This document shows, piece after piece, positions 1-8,568 of a stretch of 27,428 nucleotides of DNA. This DNA comes from Plantago elongata (taxonomy: Eukaryota > Streptophyta > Magnoliopsida > Lamiales > Plantaginaceae). How positions within the stretch are numbered: position 1 is the first letter of the stretch; each line of letters begins with the position of its first letter. The position numbers and the translations under genes were made by a program. The stretch lies in the NCBI GenBank assembly GCA_036897095.1, contig JAYMSP010001958.1, positions 1-27,428 of the forward strand. Reading direction: 5' to 3'. Under the pieces are notes generated by a model that had not been told where the DNA came from, did no database searches, and was given only the letters and a program-made list of their open reading frames with translations.

Positions 1-1194
1 TAGATGTTAGAAAAATAAGTGTATTATCTGTATGTTAAAATTTACTCTCGATTTCATTTAACACCAATAATTTTAAGTATAATTTTATTGGAAAAAACAC
101 GCGCATCACGCTGAACACGGTGTACCAACTCTAGTATTAACATATGAATTAGATTTGTGTTCATATTGAAATATATAGTTGATCAAAATCGTGCACTAAG
201 ATAATTAATTCATTGTGAAAATCCATAATATTGCCCCTGGTTCAAATATTTGTAAAAACGTTTACACATTAACAAATAAAACAATGAGATTATATACACG
301 ATTTCTTTCTCAATTTTTGCGGAATATTCCATTGGTTGTTTGTATATATTCAAATATAATTATCGTATTTTTTTTATCAGTCATGGTTAAAAATGTAAAT
401 TATTTATACACGTATTTTTCTTATATGTAATTTATCGGAAACAAATTGGGTAATAATTATAGTTCATGGTGCAAATTGGATCTATACATATAGTCCAGTA
501 GCAAAATATAGTCCCATAATTATATTACACGAATAAGTATTTGTTAAATTTAAAATTAATACATATTACACATGTTACATGTTAATCACAAAATACATGT
601 AAATTAATTCGGCCTTTGAAAATATGAAATCAAGAATGTATTGGTTGAAAATCATTTTGGTAGTGAATAACAGCTCCATTTCTTCCTTTTTCCAACTTGG
701 TTTAATTCTCACCGCTTTTCAATTTGCATATATTGTACCAAAAACAAACAGACTGCATAATGAAGAATGAAACGGTAGTGACAACAATGCTTTAAATAAA
801 TCGAATGAATGAATGGAAGGTTTGGGGAAAAAGAATTATTGGTGCTAAATCCACAATAATTATTAGCTTTGATGATTGTCGGTGGAGATAAACCATCAAT
901 TTTAAATAATATATAAATAGATTTTTAAATTAGAACGAATTATACATGGTACTCCATAAATTTGGGTCAATTACAAGTTCACGCACATATTTTAAACAAA
1001 TAGATATAACCCCTTGAATGTATTTTCGTTGACTAAAGTGTCACCGTCATCTCTTTCTCTTATCCAAGTGAATTTTTCTCTCGCTTGATAATTAAGAAAA
1101 ACAAAAAGAAATTTAAATTATAAAAAATATGAAAGGGAAAAAAAAAACACAAGCCCTTCCATCTCCTCTCTTTACTTGCCGGAAACTTCCCAAA

Positions 1195-1395
1195 CCAACT
1201 CCGATCGAAGTGGAAAATAGCTTGTCGAAAACATGCTAAAATAACTCCGATTACAATCAAGAAATAGCTCCAGTCGGAACTTAAATAGCTCTGTCTAAAT
1301 TGCTCCGTCTCAACAACTTCGATTGGAGCCATTTTTCATGGAACTGTCTGCAGTTCCGACTGGAGCTATTTTAGAGCTCCGAATGTAGACGTTTT
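1195..1395. repeat. Cluster of GGAGCTATTT-type inverted motifs
   Basis: Degenerate copies of a motif like AATAGCTCCRRTCGGA recur in both orientations. The clearest pair is a perfect 20-bp inverted repeat at 1262-1281 and 1352-1371, core AGCTCCAGTCGGAA, separated by 70 bp. Further half-copies read AACTCCGATT near 1243, ACTTCGATTGGAGCC near 1316 and GAGCTCCGAAT near 1374. The same motif family lies inside the inverted-repeat element at 26477-26731. It is probably a relic of a non-autonomous DNA transposon; no outer terminal repeat is visible here. Confidence 0.55.
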
Positions 1396-1402
1396 TCAGA
1401 TC

Positions 1403-1448
1403 CATATTAGTTGGAGGTGAAGCGTCTTACCAACTGAGATGCGCTTTT
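1403..1448 (-). repeat. Truncated tRNA-like (SINE-type) repeat
   Basis: Read on the minus strand this matches the 5' half of the tRNA-like element at 17347-17439, with about three differences over 44 bases. The A-box-like part CTCAGTTGGTAAGACG is present. The B-box half (GGTTCGAGTC) and the poly(A) tail are missing, because the match stops at the edge of the GGAGCTATTT motif cluster. I see no target duplication. It is likely a truncated copy. Confidence 0.5.
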
Positions 1449-2645
1449 GTCAGTTGCAGTTTTCAATTGTTTTATCAAATAAAATAAAACCATATTGTTT
1501 TCTATACTTGTTAAGTCAAGGGGTAATTGCAGGACATCATGAACGAGCCCAGGATTCGAAGTTTACATTGAGAAGGGAATTACATATATTTGGACGATTA
1601 GTCTAACCGTATGTGACAGTTGGTGACGGTTAGATATCATGAAGAATCGTCAACCATAATTGGTTGTTACGGTTTAATTATGGTTCTTGACAGTTATTAA
1701 CCATACGTTTCATAATTCTCAAATTGCCGTTTCTTAATTTAGTTATTACAAATACATATTAAATACTTGTCTAAATAATTTTGCAAAAAAAAGAAAAGGG
1801 ATTTCCACACTAAAAAGTTGAAAGTTTAAAATATTAAAAAAATTTACTAAATGTGCAGGGCCCTTTTTGATGTTAAACATGTGTTTTAGTTATTTACTTA
1901 GGTACATAGAATTTGTATTTTTTTTTTCTTTTTACTTTTTAAATATGCGATGCACTATCGATTTAGACGATTATTAACAATTAACCGATAATTAAAATAA
2001 CCGGTTAGACCAACGGTTAACGGTTACGAACAAACGTAAACTGTAATTGTCGACAGTTGAATTTCATCAATACCAGTTACAGAGTGAAGTATAAATTATA
2101 TAATTGTATATTTCTCAAATTTAAGATGAAGTATAAATCATCGTTTTTCAACATTTAGGGGGGCCAACATCCCCTAGACCATGGGTAATTGGATCATCAT
2201 TCAAAGTAGAACCTACTAAAAAAATAATATTAGTTTTGGTTGTTTAGGAATCCTAGATTAAGAGAAAGTGAAATGTTATGTATTTAAACGGAAAAGAGAC
2301 CCCACGCGCTTTGAAACCAAGTTGAGGAAATATGATGCCACAACCACATGAATGTCATCACATTGCACGATCCATTTCCAGGCATGTTTCTTAATTCTTA
2401 GTGCAACTTTTGTTTAAATACTGAACTTAACATTGACTCTGTTTCGTGCAACTTAACAACATTTTTATCTAGCCTAATCAGACGAAACAGGGGGAAAAAG
2501 CAAACTGAAATATTCCTGATAAGTGTGTTCAGATATACATTAAACATGATACATACAAGAAAATTCAACAATTTCTTACATGTAAATATGTAATGATGAT
2601 CATTGATAATTCAATAGAATTCTATGATGAAACCAACCAAAAAAA

Positions 2646-3647
2646 TCAAACTTCAAAGTGCTCAAGTTGAACATCCTTGGTCTTCAAAGGAACATACTCT
2701 CCAAGATAACCTCCAAGATGATCAGCCAAAGAAGACTTGTCAATACTCTCATGGTGATACGACTTGCAAACGAAGTACAAAATCGTCTGCACAACGAGCC
2801 CAAACAGCATCAGAGTAGCCATCACACCCAGGCTAAGCATCCCACACATAATCCGGAACCAAACACCCTGTCCATGCGCAATCACCACGTAATACTTGAA
2901 CATAAGCTGAACACCAGTAAAACATATCCCCAAAAGCAAGAAAACCGCCACGGTAACTCCCATCTTCCCCCTGATCAAATCGCGACTTTTTTCCATTGCA
3001 TTTAGGCCGTATTTCTCTTCAAGAACCGAAACAACACTAGCCAAGTGCCAGATCATCGAGATATAGACTATTCCAGCTAAGTAAACGAACACAAACACGA
3101 TAGCAAAGACTATACCGAGAACAATATTCTGTCCAATTAAGACAGACGCTATAAACAGGATTAATATAGAGACGAAGTTGTAGGCGAAAACCACGATGAA
3201 ACTCCATATGAAAGTCACCATTAGCCTCTTCCAAACAATCGGAACGATGCTCATGACCTTTCTCAAGGTCAAATCTTTTGCCGTGTAGATGGAAGCTATG
3301 GTGTAAACAACTGCAGAAGTGGACAAGAGCGCGAGAATGATGACGAAGAGCAAGTAACCGATCTTGAAGAAGAAATAAGTTGTCCATTCGGAGGATAAGA
3401 GGTCGGAAACTTGGTTGTAGGAACGCGATCCTTGAGGCGTGTTGGCGAGTATGTTGTCGTTGTGTAATATTTTGATGAAGAGAAGCTCTTCAATTTGGAT
3501 GTGAACTAGGTAGATGAAGGCTAAAGGGACAATCAAGAAGAGAGCTATTTGGCTGAAGATTTTTCTCCATGATGAAACTATGTTACATGATTCTCTTAGG
3601 ATGCCAAAGCAACCAAGAAACTGGATGTCTTCTTGTTCTCTGTCCAT
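2646..3647 (-). CDS. Plant multi-pass membrane protein, uncharacterised family
   Basis: Intronless gene of 333 codons. I see six strongly hydrophobic stretches at about residues 33-53, 93-120, 143-170, 174-203, 231-250 and 265-293, so it is an integral membrane protein. The N-terminal part CFGILRESCNIVSSWRKIF, the loop YTAKDLTLRKVMSIVPIVWK (about 121-140), the EKYGLNAMEKSRDLIRGK stretch after helix 4 and the polar tail ending EYVPLKTKDVQLEHFEV fit a conserved plant family. Some databases name it polyadenylate-binding protein 1-B-binding protein, on weak grounds. No enzyme motif or signal peptide is evident, and its molecular role is unknown to me. The start at 3647 lies directly before the conserved N-terminal region and has G at +4. 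A TATA-like TTATAA sits about 70 bases upstream. It is divergent from the F-box relic on its right. Confidence 0.88.
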   Translation of the reverse strand: MDREQEDIQFLGCFGILRESCNIVSSWRKIFSQIALFLIVPLAFIYLVHIQIEELLFIKILHNDNILANTPQGSRSYNQVSDLLSSEWTTYFFFKIGYLLFVIILALLSTSAVVYTIASIYTAKDLTLRKVMSIVPIVWKRLMVTFIWSFIVVFAYNFVSILILFIASVLIGQNIVLGIVFAIVFVFVYLAGIVYISMIWHLASVVSVLEEKYGLNAMEKSRDLIRGKMGVTVAVFLLLGICFTGVQLMFKYYVVIAHGQGVWFRIMCGMLSLGVMATLMLFGLVVQTILYFVCKSYHHESIDKSSLADHLGGYLGEYVPLKTKDVQLEHFEV

Positions 3648-4912
3648 TGGTAAGTTTGAGGTTTGGTTGTGATTTGTGAAATGGGATTTTTGTTGGATGT
3701 GTTAATTTTGTTTTGTGATTATAAGGGGATTTAAGGTTCAAGAATTAAAAGGGATGGTACATATTAATTGACCTGTTCATTTGTGGGGTGGAGTAGACTT
3801 TGACCAGGTTTGGGTTGGAGACTGGTATAAGATTGGATTATTAACCTTTTGATCTTGCAACTTGGAAATAGAGTAGGGAAGCATCTAAACAACGAAAACT
3901 TGTCATATAATATAATGGTTATTATGTGGTAAGTTGTTGACGATAGTAAGAAATAATTTAATTAAATCATATAATAAAAATAAAATAATTATTAACTTTT
4001 TATTATAGATTCTATTAGATTATTAACCTATTATATATATTTTTTATTTTTTAAGTAAAAATATGCATTAAGCTTAATAATTAAGGTCAGAATTCATGGT
4101 CGAGATTACAGATGTTGAATAAGTCAGAGCTTCTCATTCCTATTGGAATATAGCCTAAAGAAGATATATGATCCCGACACACATTAACCTTTCTATTAAT
4201 TTTCTCAATTTCTATATCTCACGACATGCGTAAGAGCTCCTTGCAGCAATTCACGATACTTACAGTATATTAATTTCATAATACAAGATTATGAAAAGCC
4301 TAGATTTACTGTTGACTTGTCCGAAGGTAATGACTAAACAATCCTTTGATTAATCATCTTTTTCAACTAAACGCGTCCTTCTGGAATTTGCTATGTAAGG
4401 TTTTTTCCCTTAGAATTCCCATTTATTTAATTTAATTCTTAAAAAAGAACTTTAAAGTAAATATGGGATTTAAAGAATTGATTGAGACTCTTTCCACGGG
4501 GTCATCATGTAATTACTTGGATTTGAAAATTTTAAAAGTCTTTTGTTTCATCTTTTAGAAGTTTTACCGATAAACTAGTACTATTATCACAGTATAATTT
4601 ATTTTTAATAATACTTATAAAAAAATTGTATCTTTCAAACCGAACCAAAATACAACACAGTCAAAGGATTGTTCCCATAACCGAACCAACATACAAAAAA
4701 TAATATTCTTTTTATTTAACGATAAAAAGAGATTAATTATTATTCTACAAACATAATTTCATATGTTAAAGTTGTATTTTTAAACTTAACGGTGATACGT
4801 GTCACATCATCAAAGTAATAAAAATTAATATTTTACATATATAATTTCATACATATAAGATTTTCCCCTCCATCCACCCTCAACTCCGATCCTTTATAGA
4901 TGCAGAAAGTAG
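3648..4912. other. AT-rich spacer, short inverted repeat
   Basis: I find no gene between the divergent membrane-protein gene and the F-box relic. In particular no F-box-coding sequence that could complete the truncated gene on the right is visible. A 13-bp inverted pair, AACAATCCTTTGA at 4337-4349 and its complement at 4661-4673, frames about 340 bp and might mark a small non-autonomous element. It is too short to be sure. The left end should hold the promoter of the membrane-protein gene. Confidence 0.5.
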
Positions 4913-6473
4913 AGAGAAGATCAAAAAAGTTTTGCTTCCGGTGTAGACTATCAAAGGGAAGACCATGAACGCGTATGGTTTGGGCTAAAGCTGTATTGGC
5001 AAGAATTATATGCGTATGTGCCAGTATCGAAAGAGCAAGTTGATAAATGGATTTCACTTGTTGTCAAGAAGAATGTTAAGTGCCTAAGGCTTGAATTTGA
5101 GCGTGTTATATGTCCTACCCCCGATTTGATTAGTTGTTCATCACTAGTGGTGTTGACAATGCGGGAAGTGGATTTGTTTTGTGCCATACAATCCCCGGTG
5201 GGTTGGAGTTCGTTAAAAAGATTGTCCTTGCGTAATTGTTTTCTCGATGACGATGGTATGGCTAACATATTGTCTGGTTGTCCCGTCTTGGAAAGTATAC
5301 ATCTTGATAGTGTTTCTACGATTGAGAACCACAATATTACATCTCCAAGTGTTAAAAAACTAACAATAAGAGATGTTCATGTTGGTTCTCCCATGACAAT
5401 TAATGCTCCTTCCCTACAAGAATTAGCAATTGAGGGAAGGTTTTTGTTCCTCGGTGCCAGCTGCTTGACATCTCTTCCTCGAAGAAGGCTACTCTCTCTT
5501 TCAGATTTTCGTTTGATCGATTCCGCATTCATGAGAGCATCAGCAGACATATATTTGGTGTACAGTGGAATAATATGGTTTATGAGATACTCAGACGCTT
5601 CATTCATGTTGATGAACTAATTATAGGGACAGACATTCTTCAAGTGAGGATTTTGAGTATTGCTTTTACACTTCAGTCTGTGAGATTTCTCTTATAATCG
5701 CAATCTTTAGTATGTATGTATGTCTACAAGAGATTAGGTCTCAGAGCTTTTTGGTTTGGTTTAAGTGACCTTGGATTAATCTATGGAGTTTCAGTCACGA
5801 GTCCAATTTGTATGATTGTCCTCATTCTTGCTCGTTTGCTTCTCAGAAGCTTTGGCAGTGTCGGAACTATTGGGCAAACAGTATCCGTTATTTAACTGCA
5901 AACAACTGAAGGTTATTTCACATATCCGGAAAAATGAACTGTACCCCATAGCATGCTTGTTAAAAAATGTGCCTTGCATAGAGACGCTATCCTTAAAGTA
6001 CAGAAATCCCAAGGAGGTAAGAATTTCATGCCTGCAAATCTGCAATTGTTTCCTTATACTGTATCATATCATATTTATTAGTCATCCATGAGAGTTGAGA
6101 CCATGACTAAGGAACTTGCTTTGAAGATAATAACTTAGTGTTTGAGAATTGAGATGCATTAGCCTTCACTTTTTATGAAAATTGCAACTGTATAATATGT
6201 AGTAATTGTTTTTTGTTTTGTTCTGTGCAGAGTTTCTCGGACATGAGTTATTATCCTTTCCGTCATTTCTTTGATGGCAATGGCCTTTACGTGCTGTTGC
6301 CTAAGGCAAATTTCATGCATCTGACTAGGGTTCAAGTCGAGTACCTTCTCAAATGTGATCCGAAAAAGCCAGCATGTTTTGACTTTGAGCTTGTTGAATG
6401 TATAATGAGCAATGCTTTCAACCTTGAGAACCTAGTTCTTGCCGATGTGCTGTTCGCTTGTCTTCCAAGCTAG
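4913..6473 (+). pseudogene. Decayed F-box/LRR-type gene, F-box missing
   Basis: Three blocks encode plant F-box/LRR (FBD-like) sequence: about 4913-5643, 5847-6016 and 6231-6473 (stop TAG). Block 1 has the LRR signature VDKWISLVVKK, then SSLKRLSLRNCFLDDDG and LSGCPVLESIHLDS. Block 2 carries NCKQLKVISHIRKNEL and CIETLSLKY, and block 3 FMHLTRVQVEYLLKCD and NAFNLENLVLADV. Three faults are visible. First, the frame opens just after a TAG at 4910 with no F-box and no suitable ATG. Second, around 5477-5481 the family-like frame shifts to KKATLSFRFSFDRF, so the uninterrupted frame stops at 5618-5620. Third, joining block 1 (donor GT 5644) to block 2 (acceptor AG 5846) puts block 2 out of frame and meets a TGA. 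The junction 6016/6231 is clean and phase 0. An intact F-box protein would recruit substrates to an SCF ubiquitin ligase; this copy probably cannot. Confidence 0.8.
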
Positions 6474-6912
6474 TATCTTCTCATCTGGTCGACAGTAAAA
6501 CTATGGAATGGGAGATGAGGAAAAAAGGCTCTGTTTTCGAGTTTAACTTTTCGCATTACAAACCCATAGTTCGGGCTGTTTGAGGTTTCTACTGGCTAAA
6601 GATACTACTTTGTCCTTTATCTATTTTTATATGTTCTGTAGCTTTTTGTTGGTTGAGATGTGCATTAGTATCCATTCTTTGGCCTTGTTTTTAGTACTTA
6701 ATTTATAGGTGTTATTTTGAACTATTTTAGTGCATCCTTTTGGCTGATAACTGATGAGTTTCTGAACTGTCATTATCCATTATAGAATTTGAAACATGAT
6801 AAGCTTTCCTAACGATTATCCAAAACGATTTATTGATCGAAAAGCAAGGTAAGCTTTCCTAACATTATGAGCAGTGGGTCGGATTTATCGACGTATCCGA
6901 ATCCAGACATGC
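6474..6912. other. Spacer between convergent genes
   Basis: This gap lies between the plus-strand F-box relic and the minus-strand albumin gene and probably holds both 3' ends. The only structure I see is a direct repeat TAAGCTTTCCTAAC near 6801 and 6850. Confidence 0.45.
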
Positions 6913-6918
6913 TTTATT
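6913..6918 (-). terminator. Poly(A) signal of the 2S albumin gene
   Basis: AATAAA on the minus strand (TTTATT as printed), about 45 bases after the TAA/TAG-type stop of the albumin gene. It is the canonical plant near-upstream polyadenylation element at a normal distance. Confidence 0.6.
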
Positions 6919-6962
6919 GATAACATTTGCAGTGACCATGCACATAGATAAGCTTAATAGAC

Positions 6963-7549
6963 CTAATAAGGCCCTTCCTCTGACTGTTCCTGTTGCTGTT
7001 GTCCTTGTGGTAGTCGGATATTTTGACATTGTTGGGGTGCCATGCGACACAATCCAGGCAAGCTTCGTGCAGTCTTTAATATCTCTACCTTCAACACCCC
7101 TTGTAGCTGTCCTTGCACTTGTTGCATCACTAACTGTTCATTCATTAGTTCCATTTTTCAATACAAAATCTTGCGTAAAAAATTGAAATTAAAGTAGGTA
7201 ATCTACAGTATGCACTGTAGTACGTCACTTTGTTGTACTGTACAATATTTAAAGCAGCATGAGGCAATACATCAGTAGATGAGGTGCATACCTGATCGAT
7301 GACTTGGCACCTGCATTGTTCGCTGATGTACTCCAACTCGTTGCAGCATTGAGGGAAACTCTCTCTCCACTGGCTCTGCATTTGATGGCCTTCGATGAGA
7401 TACTGCTCGCACGCTCTCAGCTGCTGCTGCCTTGAGCTACACCCTCTCAGCATCGGGTCAACCTCCACCATTGTCGTGGTGATGCGGAAGGCAGAAGCAG
7501 CAACAAGGAGCGAGAGGAGCAGAAATGTAACTGGAAACAACCTCGCCAT
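6963..7549 (-). CDS. 2S albumin seed-storage protein, two exons
   Basis: Exon 1 is 7549-7292 (86 codons), the intron 7291-7134 (158 bp, GTATGC...ACAG, phase 0), and exon 2 7133-6963; the product has 142 residues. Residues 1-20 are a signal peptide (LFPVTFLLLSLLVAASA), for entry to the ER and protein storage vacuole. The eight-cysteine 2S albumin pattern is complete: C37, C47, C68-C69, C79-x-C81, C115 and C122. The last three cysteine spacings, with LPGLCRMAPQQC, match sesame-type albumins. C115 and C122 lie in exon 2, so splicing is needed to finish the fold. A weak polypyrimidine tract precedes the acceptor, but CTAAT gives a good branch point. The tail is Gln/Glu-rich. Such proteins are nitrogen and sulphur stores cleaved into two disulphide-linked chains, and many are allergens. 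Most 2S albumin genes I know of lack introns. If the intron were retained, a 134-residue protein lacking the last two cysteines of the pattern would result. Confidence 0.9.
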
Positions 7550-7622
7550 CTTTCAGACTTCGTTGTGTGTTTGTATTCAGCTGGAAATGGTGAGTGAGTG
7601 AGATGGAATAGAGTATACTGCT

Positions 7623-7746
7623 GCATATATAGTGAGCGAAGGATTTGCATATGCAGTACGTGGCTGAGAGTAGTTGCAGAGGTGGATGTTGTGGGTTTTG
7701 CATGGTGAATTGGTGATGAAAGTACTGTTCATTTGGTTCCACGTAC
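7623..7746 (-). promoter_or_regulatory. Seed-type promoter of the 2S albumin gene
   Basis: Upstream of the start codon at 7549 lie a TATA box (minus-strand TATATATGC at 7631-7623), an ABRE-type TACGTGGC at 7657-7664 (plus-strand orientation), an RY-type CATGCA at 7704-7699, and a second ACGT core, GTACGTGG, at 7746-7739. TGCATATGCAAATCC overlaps the first ACGT site. ABRE plus RY elements are bound by bZIP and B3 (ABI3/FUS3-class) factors and are typical of seed-storage promoters. The motifs are seen directly; their use is inferred. Confidence 0.65.
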
Positions 7747-8568
7747 TACTGAAATGAGGACAAGCTAAGGAAGAAGACGATGTTTGCTTATCTGTTTTCC
7801 CAAAATGATCCTTGCTAAATGTAAATATTACCCATGCATTATTAAAAAAAGACAGGTAAAATCAAACTAAACTAAATAAATTTGATTCGAAATGACGGAA
7901 CCAGAAAATTCAATCGGGCAAGACAATGTTGCACCGACAGTAGAGGAAAGATGATCAACTATCTTCCCATGATTTAAATCCACTACATTCGCAGTAATAT
8001 ACGTAAACGATAGAAACAGGTCTTAACACATCTCTTCAGACCGTCATCCCTTAAACATTCAGTTCGGTCTGCAAAAGCAAAGCATGTTCTAAAAAGTTCA
8101 GAACCTCCACAGCAAGAAAGTCTAGAGACTTGCCAAAATTAAGCTTGTTCACATCAAGTCATCAACAATCAACAAATTGTGACTCACACAATTGAATATA
8201 TAGTGTTGGCCAGTCAGATGAACACCCCGGCCAAAAAACGGTATAATTGACATGTCTCATCACACTCAGAAATGTGACAAATTGCAAAAATGTGAAGACA
8301 CATTAAACAATTTGCAGACAATAGCACGGCAAAAACAGAAGATAAGAAAAACAAAAACAAAACAAGAGTAGCACAATTCCTTAGCTTCATTGGCTCGAGG
8401 AACCATGCAAATAGGTTACTCGAGTAGTGAAATAATATAGACCACCTGAAACTATCATCACAGGCAGCTTGTAAACGTCTAAATGACTCTGTAGCTATAT
8501 TTCAGTATATATATCTCCATCCGGCAATAACATGAACCAATAGAATAGAAGGCAGAAGCTGACTATGA
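7747..8568. other. Spacer and probable 3' UTR of PHL
   Basis: This lies between two minus-strand genes. The right part should be the 3' UTR of the PHL-like gene and the left part distal promoter of the albumin gene. I see no further gene, and no clear AATAAA within the first few hundred bases after the stop at 8569. Confidence 0.45.

Larger units (their letters stand above)
1..2645. other. Intergenic, AT-rich, repeat-bearing
   Basis: I find no gene here. Open frames are short, low in complexity and without recognisable domains. Two repeat relics around 1195-1450 are listed separately. Between about 1590 and 2070 there are several GGTTAG/CTAACC-type motifs in both orientations, for example CGGTTAGACCAACGG near 2000 and GTCTAACCG near 1600, which may be an old element I cannot classify. 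The last part of the stretch should include the 3' UTR of the minus-strand membrane-protein gene. I see no AATAAA just past its stop codon. Confidence 0.6.

Noticed and set aside
1060-1332. 90-codon minus-strand frame
   Set aside because: It lies over the inverted motif cluster and a poly-A-rich stretch; the hydrophobic tail comes from T/A-rich sequence.
4337-4673. MITE framed by a 13-bp inverted repeat
   Set aside because: Only 13 bp match, with no target duplication and no continuation of the inverted repeat.
7145-7291. Read-through of albumin exon 1 to give a 134-residue protein
   Set aside because: The extension is AT-rich and lacks the conserved final cysteines. The spliced form restores the complete eight-cysteine pattern in phase.
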